Source of the DNA: Astropecten irregularis
Lineage: Eukaryota; Echinodermata; Asteroidea; Paxillosida; Astropectinidae
DNA length: 64,000 bases
Assembly (NCBI GenBank): GCA_963971285.1
Contig: OZ020249.1
Location: forward strand, 2,542,001 to 2,606,000
Direction: 5' to 3'
Made by a program: the position numbers and the translations under genes. Shown here one piece after another: positions 50,011-61,758 of this stretch (within the stretch, counting starts at the first letter, position 1; every line of letters starts with the position of its first letter). The notes below the pieces were generated by a model. That model made no database searches and was not told where the DNA came from. It saw only the letters and a list, made by a program, of their open reading frames with translations.

Positions 50011-51222
50011 CTGAATCTTCCATGCTAACAGTCTTGTGCATAGTACTGCTTGTTTCACTGAAAGAAGACATTTCAATTCGAATTGGAGGTGGAGGTGGTT
50101 TCTTCCTTTGATTGGTTGATTTTGGCATCACAGGACCAGCGACATGAATGGACGTCTTTTTGGGTTTGGGCTGCACGGCTGGAGGCTGATGTTTCTGCTT
50201 CATGCTTACTGGTAAAGGCTCCTTTGTGATGCTTGATTTACGCTTTTTGATGCGGCGACTGGATAGACCACAATCTGAGTGCATGGAGGTCCAGTAACCT
50301 TCATGGTCAACAGAGTATCCAGATGTGCTATCAGAGTCAATGAAATCACTGTTGATATCAGCCAAGTATACTTCCAAATCTATGCTGCTGTTGTCTGAAA
50401 GAGCCGAGGAGCTAGTTGGATTTTCAGAGGATGAAGAGGAGTCTGACAAGGTATCAGAAGTGAAGATGATCTCACACTGCCCATTAGGAGACTTTCTAGC
50501 TGGAGCAATATTTCCAGCTTCAGGGGGCGTTCTACGCTCTGTTGCAGCACCAACACTCTGCAACCAAGAATCAGTGTCCATCTGTGTAAACCCAGTGTGA
50601 ATGACATTAGGGCTGTTGGTAGGAGTTGAAGATCCACTGCTTGAGTCACAAGCTGATGAATATGATGAACGGTCGGATTTCCCACGGCTGTGCTTCCTGT
50701 CCAGGCCTCTTAACCCACCGTTAAATTTGGGGAAGGAGATATTTTCACTGGACAGAGAAACAGCAGAATCTGAGGGGGATGATGCAGTCGAATTCTGAAA
50801 GTCACAGTTAAGTGACGTTCCAATATCAGAGTTCATGGAGGTCCTGGCACTGTCTGTCCCACTCCAATTGCCAGAACTAGACTGTCGTTCTTCCTTAGTA
50901 GCCACCGTCCTGGTATTCCTTAGCCTGACCTTAGGGATGTGATTTTGTAACTCATTTAGTGGGAGTCCATTTTGAGCACCCCCATTTCTATTTGGGGATT
51001 TACAAGTTTTTATAGCTACAGTAACAGGACTGGTGGGAATGACAGCATTAGGGACAGACTTGTTTGAAGTCACATGAAGTTTCTTGTCAGTTGGTTGGGC
51101 TGGGGATAGTGGTATAAATGGAGCGTGGGATTGTAGGGTAGCGCTTGGTGGTAAGGCCAGTGAATGTGGTCTTCTATTCGGTGATCCAGGCCAGGCTTTG
51201 TCATCTGTGCTTGATGAGTAAC
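50011..51222 (-). CDS. NHS: NHS family protein, internal exon with the conserved core
   Basis: This is a 1,212-base exon with phase 1 on both sides. It carries the most diagnostic NHS motifs: SSGNWSG (near 50870) and SGYSVDHEGYWTSMHSDCGL (near 50270-50335), against SVDTEGYYTSMHFDCGL in vertebrate NHS. A proline-rich run, KKPPPPPIRIEMSS (near 50070-50110), is a likely SH3 or EVH1 ligand. The rest is Ser-rich. The start of the exon reads YSSSTDDKAWPGSPNRRPHS, completing SPSQG from the preceding exon. Confidence in family membership is high; which vertebrate paralogue it matches cannot be decided, as one pre-duplication gene is likely. Confidence 0.9.
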
Positions 51223-51629
51223 CTATAGTAAAAATGATATCATAGATAAATTATAATATCACAGTTATCTTTATATTGTTAAAAATCATATGCAAGGGGA
51301 AATTGTTTTTCCCCCAACATAACAAGTACCTTTTAAAGAAAAAATAGAGATTAAATAAAATAAAATAAAATATTAACTTATGTATTGTCATTTCACGATT
51401 TCAAACAAGGTCCATTACAAGGCTTGTTAGTTTGGTTGTTTTACATTGTATATTTCAGGGGATTTGGGCTAGTTATTATGTACATTCATTTATAATTGTT
51501 CCAATCAAACAAAAAAACAAATTAAAGTATAAGAAAATTCTAATAGGATCCCTCCATTTTAGTGAAAATGCTTGTTGTACATGTATGTACATGTAGCATA
51601 AATGCACACTACAATGTAGGTGTGTTTAC
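51223..51629 (-). other. NHS: NHS intron
   Basis: This intron of 407 bases has donor caag|gtaaac and acceptor ttactatag, phase 1. AT-rich, nothing else seen. Confidence 0.75.
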
Positions 51630-52290
51630 CTTGACTTGGACTAGGAGTAGGGACAGAAGTCTGCAAAGGTAGAGCCACTGAATGCCTGTTTCTTCCACCA
51701 GACTTGTTTTCACGCTTCTTGTCATTCTTTGAGTTGTTTTCTCTCCAGTTCAGAAGGCTAGTGAAAATGATTGGTCCAGGTAGACGAAGTGATCTTGGTC
51801 TTCGCCGGGTCCGTATTGGTGTGACTACTGCAACATCCATTGGAGACTCTATAGGTTTAATCTGAATAAAATTCCTGCGATCCAGACTCATTGTTTTCAG
51901 ATTATCCAAGTCACTTTCCTGATCTGTGGATCTTCCACCACCTTCTTCAGCTGACTCTGTCTGAAGTTCTGCCTGGATGTCATCTGGGATTCCTGATATT
52001 GTTCTCCTCCATCGTTTCTTTTTGGCTTTCTCCAGTCTCCTTCCTACTGCAGTCAGTGAACGTCTGAATGTCTGCATTCGCTCAAATCCAGTCCCTGATG
52101 TATCCACATTGATGACTGTTGACTGGCTGATATTCCTGCGCATAACCTCCTCAGGTGTTGGGAGAGTGCCTCGGTTAGGTGGTACATAGTTCTCCAACAG
52201 ATCACCTTCTGAGCGAGGACGTGATGGCAACTTGGAGTAGGGGAGGAGTGGTTTAAGTCTTCTCTGCTCAGCAGAAATGCAAACAACAGG
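51630..52290 (-). CDS. NHS: NHS family protein, internal exon
   Basis: The acceptor tgtgtttcag opens phase 0 with PVVCISAEQRRLKPLLPYSK. The exon continues through LPTPEEVMRRN and STVINVDTSGTGFERMQTFR to KKRWRRTISGIPDDIQAEL. These line up with LPTPEEKMKQ, INVTGVGFDR and RRRKTISGIP of vertebrate NHS. Near the end come RTRRRPRSLRLPGPI and a basic patch. The final G of the exon pairs with GT of the next exon to make Gly. Confidence 0.9.
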
Positions 52291-52604
52291 CTGAAACACA
52301 AAGAGGTAAATTGTATGAATTTGTATGTAATTATGTTTGCAACACACCTATTGCTGTTTACATCCATTACATTAAATGGTAACTTTGAGCTGTCAAAAAG
52401 CTGTATTTGTTCTCAAATACCTTCACTGCCATTCGATACAATGTAGAGAATGAGAAAGGAAGCTCTAAAAGCCAACAAATCTTCCTACTACCAAAGCTCT
52501 CAATTACTAAGATAACTGAAAAGCAACATACATAGACTATCCTAGTTGCTGTGAATTTAGATTCGAGTAAAAATAAAGGGTGCATGTACTCACAGAATGT
52601 TTAA

Positions 52605-53890
52605 AGGTTTACTATAATCAAATCTGGGAAAGGGATGAAAGTCCTTTAACATTAATGGTTAATGCATAATTAATGACTATATAAATTTATCTTTTTATTT
52701 AAGTGCTTAATTTTGACCAATAGTTAAAAAATCAGACCCCAAAAAATCCCCCTTGGAACCGATCCACACACCAATGCGTGTGATGTCACCTACAGAACAA
52801 GTAGGCTTGCACCACAGTAGCTCATGCTGGCTCATGCACATTGTATGTATAGGATTTTGCTGTTTGATTTCAACAAAAAAGTGGGATCAGCTGGTTTGCG
52901 ACTTGGGTATACTTCGTGGTGTTCTTCATGTGACGTAGCAAGGTACTCTTGATCAAAGACTGATACTAGCGTTTGTCCCACACTGATAACACCGATAGAG
53001 GGGGCTATATATTCAACGAACTCACTGGCCTGCAGCCACTGGTACATGTGCCGCCGCTGGTACACGTGCCTGTGTACGTAATTATATCAGTCTTGACGCA
53101 AATCATAGCCCAGGCGAAGACCCCCCAGCCCCGCATGGTATGCATGGGGTGCTAAATATGTTTAAATTTGACCCGCAATAGTGCAGATTGTTTTCCATAC
53201 AGTCTGGTCACACGAAGATGGTCGATGCATAAAGTAATATATTGTACATGATATACATCCATAAAGCACATGCGATGGGGTCAATTTCATGGCAGTCGAC
53301 TGCTGAACTTTAAACTGAGAAATACCCAATTTTTGGGCAGCAAATGATAGGGCATCATCGAGTCGGCCACATACAGCCATAGCACAATAGAGAATGAAAT
53401 TGCATTAATAATACTCTGCATAGCATTATTTAACTTCATAATTACAACATTAGAAGAACACTTGCCAGACGCATTCATTTGCATAACACTCATACGCCAT
53501 AGCGCGCTAGTGCATAGAAAGCAGGTATATACGCTATGATTGGAATCAGTCCTCTGAATTTCACGGGTCATTTGGAGATTTGAGTCAAGACTGATATAAC
53601 TACATGTATGTACACAGGCACGTGTACCAGCAGCGGCACAGGTACCAGTGGCTGTAGGCAAGCGAGTTTGTTGAATTCGGTGTTATCGGAGCGGGACAAA
53701 TGATAATATCAGTCTTGGATCAAGACTAGGTTTTTCGTCACGAGAAGTGGGGTGCTAAATTATGGGTCTAAAATACTTAGGTACTTTTTTACACACAATA
53801 TTTTTTTTACACAAACAATGATAGACAAGCTGAGTTTTATAGCAATACAGATGTATTTAACTTCATATGAGTTTTGATTACAGTAAACCT
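52605..53890. mobile_element. TTAA-flanked inverted-repeat element
   Basis: TTAA lies at both borders (52601-52604 and 53891-53894). The termini are AGGTTTACTATAATCA and, from the other end, AGGTTTACTGTAATCA. An inner pair of inverted arms lies at about 52925-53105 and 53565-53745, with shared phrases such as atatcagtcttg and caggcacgtgtacca. No transposase is present. Like the element at 14035, its ends start AGGT and it uses TTAA, suggesting mobilisation by a piggyBac-type enzyme. Confidence 0.75.
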
Positions 53891-54328
53891 TTAAACACTG
53901 TCAAAAAGATCAAAGCATACATGTACCAACTAGATACCGGTACATGTAGAAAAATACATATATACACAAACTATGCTGATTTTAAGCTTGCTTGATTTCT
54001 GAAGCGCAATTTGTTTTTAAATTTCTTCAAATAAATTAAGGAAAGTCAAGAAAGATTATTTGTTAATGAAAAATAGTTCTCGAATAATAAGCACAACAAA
54101 AACAAAAATGTGTAACATTAACAATACATGTAAATATGAAAGGAAGACTCACTGTAAAGGAAAACAAATAAAACCAATCTGATTTAATAACAAATAACAA
54201 ATATTTCCCTACAATATTTGATTTCTTTTCAATATTGCAGGTGTATAAACAACTTAGCATTTCATGCAATCTATAATTCCATCAAATTTTGTACCAAATT
54301 AAAGTCAATTTCAGTGTATTTTTTTCAG

Positions 54329-54429
54329 GAGCCCCTGCACTATCAGTGTGCAAGATTAGAGTTGCAGCAACTGTAGTAACAAACCGCACAAAGTCAGAGC
54401 CAGCCGACATCATCCATAATTTGATACAG
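54329..54429 (+). CDS. Possible isolated exon of unknown gene
   Basis: A pyrimidine-rich acceptor (tgtatttttttcag) and a donor (acag|gtaaat) bound 101 bases with one open frame of 33 codons: APALSVCKIRVAATVVTNRT, then KSEPADIIHNLIQ. It is on the strand opposite to NHS, inside an NHS intron. I do not recognise the protein. It could be a nested gene's exon, a dead exon or chance; the good splice signals are the only support. Confidence 0.25.
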
Positions 54430-56714
54430 GTAAATATCAAAAAATTCAAATATCAAAATAAGGACATTCCATGAGCTGGGTTATTTGACTCGCAAGAACA
54501 GTTGAGAAGAAAAGAAGGAGTACAAGAGACTATTCTGCTTGGATCATATTTATAAACAATTCACGACTGTACAAAGTACATGTACATGTATGATAAACAA
54601 CACATGCTTTCAGAAATGTTTTGCTATCAGTTTTCAAAGCACAAAATGTTGATCTGAAATACACAGCACAACAACATAACTGGTAACCCGGCATTGTTGT
54701 GGAATCAATTGCTGGGAACCATTGAACTGCTTCTTTGTTATATTTCCATAGCCTCATTCCCAGTGCTCTCCCCATACCCACAAAAATGGGATTAAACAAA
54801 CAATTTGATCAAAACACCATACATACCATTTAAAGCAATCAACAAAGGTTGTGCATGATGAACAGGAATGATGAAGTATCGTCATGGAAACATGCAAGTT
54901 TGAGAAAAGGATGAAATACAAACTTGGGTTAGAAACATGAGTAGATCAGTGTTTTAACAAAGAGACTGGAGAAAAGAAAAGAGAAAGGGCAGGAAACTTA
55001 ATAGATTTAAGGATTAATCAGATAAATCTGATTGCATTCCATTTGTCAGCAATGTGGTATACATTTTGAGGCAAGGTTTGCAAAAAGCGGATTAACAAAA
55101 AGTGGATTTCTAATGCATCAAAGATTAAATGATGCCCAAAGGCATGATAAACAATCTAATTCTTGTCTAAAAAGAACCATCCAAAACAAAATTTAAAAAC
55201 ACACCTGTGACAAAATACTTAGTATTTTGTTAATAATTATAATTTGTTCTTTTAATTCAGGCTAAGAAGAATTTCCATTTCCCCTTAATAAGCAGATTTT
55301 TCTGATTTGGAGCTCAGCAATTTCACTCAGTTTACTCAGTAAATCCTCATTGGGCATGAAGTTATTATAACAGTTAGTATTTCATATGTCCATAAAACAT
55401 ATAACTGAAAAAGTTTTTTTCTCCGTTTAACCTGTGTTCAACAACACAGTGCATATTTGGTACATTGTTCAGCATTTCACATGCTAAGTTTCGTTTATCT
55501 TTTTACCACTCCAAGGAGGGTTTCGTTTGACTTGTCATGGTAATAACCTCACCAAGTGTATTATTTTACCTGTACAAACATAACTAAAGGCCACATTTGT
55601 TTGGTCAACATTTGGAATGGGAGGTGTCATGAGGTTTCAGAAATGTCCTATGGAATTTCGCAGGAATGAGAGGGGTGCCTGGATTGCTTTCCCTTGTAAT
55701 TTCTAGAGAAACAAAATAACTCTAGTCTTGGGAGAAGGATCAAGTCAAGTAAGTACACTGTGATCCTGGGATTATGAATTTTTCTGCAGAAATAATAGCA
55801 GCAAGTGTACAACAAAGTTGGAGCTGACAATGTATTGTAATTAAGAATGGTAACAAATCTGTAAAAGTTCAGTAAATAAACCAGGGTTGGAACAAAAATC
55901 AGGATTTTTATTTTGTAATAAAAAAACACAGAATTCTTCTTACAAATTTTTAATTCAAATTGTTAGTTTGGATTTGTGTGTGTGTGTGCAAAATATATCC
56001 TTATCATAACCATTTGATTTTTTAAACCCCAAAATGCAGCCAAATTGCATCTTGTTTTCGCTTGGGCACATCATTTGTATCGCGATTCAAATCACGATGC
56101 AAATAATCATGATTATTTGGGTGTTTGGGTGTGTGTGTGTGAACGGCCGGGCCTTGTGACTGGACTTGACAGGGGTAAATGGACTGACAATGTTTACATG
56201 GACATACATGCAAAGAAACTACTTAAAATAAGTTAGTGAATCCTCAACCATGAGCCAATTCCAGGAACAGCTTTGAGTAGCTTTGAACAACAAGCTTAAT
56301 TGTGCATAAAAAGGGTGTTAAACTGGAATCAAAACCTTTGGCTCTTTCAGAAACACCTGTCCCAAAAGCGTTAATTACATGTAGCATGTACACAGTGTAC
56401 ATGTACATGTATGTATACATGCACATGGTGTATATACAGTAATAGACCTACAATGGAGTTTGAATCACTACCAAATTTTACTACGGTACATTGGGCATAG
56501 CGTGCAGTATCATAATCGTCCCTGAATCTTGATGAATTTGCAACTAAATTGAATAAGGTCTCTACATGTAGGTAAGTCCTAATTTCAATAATGAATGTAA
56601 TTTGTAGTACTGAAAGGCACAAAGGAGAATTTTGATTACATGAGGCTAACACACAGGAGTGTTTAGATGACCTACACATATATACATGTACATATCATAC
56701 ATGTGATGACCTAC

Positions 56715-57112
56715 AGCTGCAGATTAAAGGGAGCATAGGATTTGCAAGGCCTCCCCAAAAAATTATTGAGTTGGAGACAGAAAATAGACCCAACAGTTTG
56801 TAAACAGTGCAAACAGTCACCATGGAAAATCTTGGTTCATTAGATGCTGGCTTTTTCAAGCAAATCAAGATTAAGTTTCTTTTCCAAAGATCGTTCATCT
56901 GAACGATTTTTGAAACAAACATAGAGTAAACTATTCTTCATGTTTTATAAGAAAAATCAAGTCGGGTTTTCACTATTTTCACGTGACTCAGATGTCCAAT
57001 TGAGCTCAAATTTTCACAGGTTCATTATTTCATGTACATGTTTGATCTGACAAAATATGAGTGCAGTCCTGTGACCTTTACCAATCAAGTATTGTACCTT
57101 TAAGCGCACATT
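56715..57112. repeat. Dispersed repeat, copy A
   Basis: This segment matches 63025-63600 over most of its length: ataggatttgcaag, gtgcaaacag, atcttggttcat, ccaaagatcgttc, gaacgatttttgaaacaaac, gactcagatgtcc and tgtgacctttaccaatca. It contains a short hairpin around gatcgttcatctgaacgat. The family is unknown and no coding part is seen. Confidence 0.7.
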
Positions 57113-57261
57113 CAACATGACAGGGACAAGTTGCATTGGATGTTATGACATTGTTTAGGTTAAGCAGATATTTGTTTCCTATTATATGTACATGTATTTT
57201 GAAACTTGGATCACAATTTCCTTGGAACAACAAACTTGCAAACTTGAATGAGAAGTTGGTT

Positions 57262-57345
57262 GTGACACCGCGCCAGACGTACAGTCTGGTCTGTGTGGGC
57301 TAGTGTGGCCATGGCCGGCCGGCCATTTGCGACGCGGTGCATGTC
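57262..57345. repeat. GC-rich foldback
   Basis: The sequence gacaccgcg at the left and cgcggtgcatgtc at the right are partly complementary. They enclose a GC-rich core with ccatggccggccggccat. It stands out sharply from AT-rich flanks and could be a small inverted-repeat element or a structured regulatory piece. Confidence 0.4.
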
Positions 57346-57794
57346 ATCGCCGGCTGCTGTAATGTAAATGTGCTTATATAATTATGCATGGTTTTTTAAC
57401 TATATGGACACTTTTTGATTGGTCAAAATGTAATGCAAAAATTCAACAATATACAGAGATTTTTAGCCATCCATGCACACACATACAAAGTTACAAACAT
57501 TGTATTAAACGTGTGTATATACACATGTGTCTGGCATCTCTTTTAGACGTCAAAGCCCGAAAGTAAACACGCGAATTGGCAAAATTGGGGGTTGCGAGAA
57601 AAGTGTCACGTAGTCTCTCGTAGTGTCAGTTTCGCCGGTAAATTGTGTTTATTTGTGTTTTTAGTTAGTTCATCTATCTAAAGAAACCCAAATCTCTAAA
57701 TAACTCCAAAGTTTAGCTCTTTTAATATACAGATTAGTCACAACACCCCATGCATAGATTCTTTCTCATGATTGGTTTAGAGTGGTCAAATGAC

Positions 57795-60565
57795 ACTGCA
57801 TTGCATCCCAAACAATGTACTAGCCCGAGCTGCACGGTACCAAGACGTAGTGTACAGCGCCTAGTAATTCACTGCATTGCATCCCAACCAATGTACTAGC
57901 CCGAGCTGCACGGTACCCAGACGTAGTGTACAGCACGTAGTAATTCACTGCATTGAAACCCAACCAATGTACTAGCCCGAGCTGCACGGTACCCAGACGT
58001 AGTGTACAGCACGTAGTAATTCACTGCATTGAAACCCAACCAATGTACTAGCCCGAGCTGCAAGGTACCCAGACGTAGTGTACAGCACGTAGTAATTCAC
58101 TGTATTGCATCCCACCCAATGTACTAGACCGAGCTGCACGGAACCAAGACGTAGTGTACAGCACGTAGTAATTCACTGCATTGCAACCCAACCAATGTAC
58201 TAGACCGAGCTGCACGGTACCAAGACGTAGTGTACAGCATGTAGTAATTCACTGCATTGCAACCCAACCAATGTACTAGACCGAGCTGCACGGTACCAAG
58301 ACGTAGTGTACAGCATGTAGTACATGTAATTCACTGCATGGCAACCCAACCAATGTACTAGACCGAGCTGCACGGTACCAAGACGTAGTGTACAGCATGT
58401 AGTAATTCACTGCATTGCAACCCAACCAATGTACTAGACCGAGCTGCACGGTACCAAGACGTAGTGTACAGCATGTAGTACATGTAATTCACTGCATGGC
58501 AACCCAACCAATGTACTAGCCCGAGCTGCAAGGTACCCAGACGTAGTGTACAGCACGTAGTAATTCACTGTATTGCATCCCAACCAATGTACTAGACCGA
58601 GCTGCACGGTACCAAGACGTAGTGTACAGCACGTAGTAATTCACTGCATTGCATCCCAACCAATGTACTAGACCGAGCTGCATGGTACCAAGACGTAGTG
58701 TACAGCACGTAGTAATTCACTGCATTGAAACCCAACCAATGTACTAGCCCGAGCTGCAAGGTACCCAGACGTAGTGTACAGCACGTAGTACATGTAATTC
58801 ACTGCATGGCAACCCAACCAATGTACTAGCCCGAGCTGCACGGTACCAAGACGTAGTGTACAGCACGTAGTAATTCACTGCATGGCAACCCAACCAATGT
58901 ACTAGACCGAGCTGCACGGTACCAAGACGTAGTGTACAGCATGTAGTACATGTAATTCACTGCATGGCAACCCAACCAATGTACTAGACCGAGCTGCACG
59001 GTACCCAGACGTAGTGTACAGCGCGTAGTAATTCACTGCATGGCAACCCAACCAATGTACTAGCCCGAGCTGCAAGGTACCCAGACATAGTGTACAGCAC
59101 GTAGTAATTCACTGCATTGCATCCCAACCAATGTACTAGACCGAGCTGCATGGTACCAAGACGTAGTGTACAGCACGTAGTAATTCACTGCATTGCAACC
59201 CAACCAATGTACTAGCCCGAGCTGCATGGTACCCAGACGTAGTGTACAGCACGTAGTACATGTAATTCACTGCATGGCAACCCAACCAATGTACTAGACC
59301 GAGCTGCACGGTACCAAGACGTAGTGTGCAGCACGTAGTAATTCACTGCATGGCAACCCAACCAATGTACTAACCCGAGCTGCACAGTACCAAGATGTAG
59401 TGTACAGCACGTAGTAATTCACTGCATTGCAACCCAACCAATGTACTAGCCCGAGCTGCACGGTACCCAGACGTAGTGTACAGCACGTAGTAATTCACTG
59501 CATGGCAACCCAACCAATGTGCTAGCCCGAGCTGCACGGTACCAAGACGTAGTGTACAGCATGTAGTAATTCACTGCATGGCCACCCAACCAATGTACTA
59601 GCCCGAGCTGCACGGTACCCAGACGTAGTGTACAGCACGTAGTAATTCACTGCATTGCAACCCAACCAATGTACTAGCCCGAGCTGCACGGTACCAAGAC
59701 GTAGTGTACAGCATGTAGTACATGTAATTCACTGCATGGCAACCCAACCAATGTACTAGACCGAGCTGCACGGTACCAAGACGTAGTGTACAGCATGTAG
59801 TACATGTAATTCACTGCATTGCAACCCAACCAATGTACTAGCCCGAGCTGCACGGTACCAAGACGTAGTGTACAGCATGTAGTACATGTAATTCACTGCA
59901 TGGCAACCAAACCAATGTACTAGCCCGAGCTGCACGGTACCAAGACGTAGTGTACAGCATGTAGTAATTCACTGCATGGCAACCCAACCAATGTACTAGC
60001 CCGAGCTGCACGGTACCCAGACGTAGTGTACAGCACGTAGTAATTCACTGCATTGCAACCCAACCAATGTACTAGCCCGAGCTGCACGGTACCAAGACGT
60101 AGTGTACAGCATGTAGTACATGTAATTCACTGCATGGCAACCCAACCAATGTACTAGCCCGAGCTGCACGGTACCAAGACGTAGTGTACAGCATGTAGTA
60201 CATGTAATTCACTGCATGGCAACCAAACCAATGTACTAGCCCGAGCTGCACGGTACCAAGATGTAGTGTACAGCGTGTAGTGATTCACTGCATGGCATCC
60301 CAACCAATGTACTAGCCCGAGCTGCACGGTACCAAGACGTAGTGTACAGCATGTAGTACATGTAATTCACTGCATGGCAACCCAACCAATGTACTAGCCC
60401 GAGCTGCACGGTACCAAGATGTAGTGTACAGCACGTAGTAATTCACTGCATTGCATCCCAACCAATGTACTTGACCGAGCTGCACGGTACCAAGACGTAG
60501 TGTACAGCACGTAGTAATTCACTGCATTGCATCCCAACCAATGTACTAGCCCGAGCTGCACGGTT
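57795..60565. repeat. 76/82-bp satellite array in an NHS intron
   Basis: About 36 copies are present of a unit containing aattcactgcattgcaaccc, aaccaatgtactagcccgag, ctgcacggtaccaagacgta and gtgtacagcacgtagt. Some units carry an extra six bases, acatgt, making 82 rather than 76. Sites tcccaacc or acccaacc, cccgag or accgag, and ccaag or cccag vary in blocks, and copies sharing variants are often neighbours. Stops occur in most frames. Confidence 0.92.
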
Positions 60566-60878
60566 ACAGTTTGCACATAAGCCGGACATTATGGCTGCAC
60601 CAATATTTGCACTGCGGCAGGGCAGCCAAGGTCAGGGTGTAATTCAGCTTGTTCTGTTGCAAACACTGGCAAAACATAGTTGAAGGTTTACTTAACTTGT
60701 TTGCCATGCTTATTACCTGTTCAAATGTTACAATATTTCAAGCCTCATCATGCAAAAATCCTTCAATTTTCCACACACAAAAAACAAGCAAAAACACCTC
60801 ATTCTGTCAGTGTTCTAATTAGCCTCAGTTTGTAATTTCAGATTATATGGAAAAGCTTAACAGATGCTTAGAATTAGG

Positions 60879-60952
60879 AGGGCCTGACGAGAAAGATCTT
60901 GCACGTCAGCCTTTGAGAAAGATCCAGCTACGATTGAAACGCGTCAGGCCCT
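60879..60952. repeat. Short inverted repeat with hammerhead-like words
   Basis: The arms agggcctgacg and cgtcaggccct enclose 52 bases that include ctgacgaga and gaaacgcgtc. These recall hammerhead core words, but stem I does not pair in the right register. A direct repeat, gaaaagcttaacaga, lies at both sides (near 60850 and 61030). Confidence 0.5.
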
Positions 60953-61354
60953 AAAACTGAAAGCATTTGATATATTATTTCAGGTCATTTTGGCTGATGT
61001 GCAGTTTGCAGCAGTTTATTACTTGTATTGAAAAGCTTAACAGACGTAACCATTATAGACAAGTAGCACATGTATAAAGAACCCTTTTTCTAATCAATTG
61101 TTGTTTTCTATATTGTGAGACATTTTAGTAATAACCTTTGTTATGGTGTCTTATAATAATTCACACTGATCCCTTGTCCCAGCTGATTATTTGGACATAT
61201 TGTAGAATGTAGAAGAACTTCTTGTTCTTAAAGATTGTACTACACAAAGGAGTGCCTTACCATTAATTGAAAACCTGCTATTTATTCACGTGGACATGCT
61301 TTATTATTCTGCGTGCAGCCTCAATGTGCATATGGTTCATGTACATGTACTTAC

Positions 61355-61483
61355 TCTGGGGAACTCGATGTCATATTCTGAGGAATCTGTATCACAGTTG
61401 AGTCTGGACAGGGAGATGCTTTGGCACAAATTGCACACAGTGGCTTCATCTTCATGGTACTCCTTCAACTTCTCAAAGATATC
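61355..61483 (-). CDS. NHS: NHS family protein, small internal exon
   Basis: This is a 43-codon exon, phase 0 at both ends, reading DIFEKLKEYHEDEATVCNLC and then QSISLSRLNCDTD through SEYDIEFPR. Acceptor ttttctcag and donor aga|gtaagt are both strong. It links the conserved RPHCIDLQ exon to the PVVCIS exon without breaking frame. The sequence itself is not strongly conserved in my memory of the family; placement and phase carry the call. Confidence 0.8.
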
Positions 61484-61618
61484 CTGAGAAAAATAACATA
61501 AGAAACATATCACTGCACTGTCCTCCACTTAGAGGCTTCCCTGCACAATTTGGAAATGTATGCATGAATAAGAAGAAAAAAATTGTATTCATGTAAAACA
61601 GAATGAACTTGTTCTTAC
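61484..61618 (-). other. NHS: NHS intron
   Basis: A 135-base intron with standard gt and ag ends, phase 0. Confidence 0.8.
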
Positions 61619-61758
61619 CTTCAGATTGGTGCTTGCTTGACGGTACTGTAAATCAATGCAATGTGGTCGTGAAGATGGGGTAATGAGATTTTCCTGAATT
61701 GGAGGTTGGTAGCGATAGTGGTCAGTCACAGTTTTAAAATCACTCAGAGTAGAGACAG
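61619..61758 (-). CDS. NHS: NHS family protein, first exon found in the window
   Basis: The acceptor tctgaatttcag is followed by 140 bases reading VSTLSDFKTVTDHYRYQPPI, then QENLITPSSRPHCIDLQYRQ and ASTNLK, and ends at donor aag|gtaaga. The core HYR...PSSRPHCIDLQ...STNLK matches YYR...PTTRPPCVEELHR...QSL of vertebrate NHS, just after the N-terminal WAVE-homology domain. The exon begins with two bases of a split codon, so at least one more exon lies upstream, beyond what I could identify. Confidence 0.85.

Larger units (their letters stand above)
52291..61354 (-). other. NHS: Large NHS intron loaded with repeats
   Basis: This 9.1-kb phase-0 intron contains a TTAA-flanked element (52605-53890), a possible stray exon on the other strand (54329-54429), an old dispersed repeat (56715-57112), a GC-rich foldback (57262-57345), the 76/82-bp satellite (57795-60565) and a short inverted repeat (60879-60952). 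Between 54430 and 56700 I see only AT-rich DNA. Confidence 0.75.
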
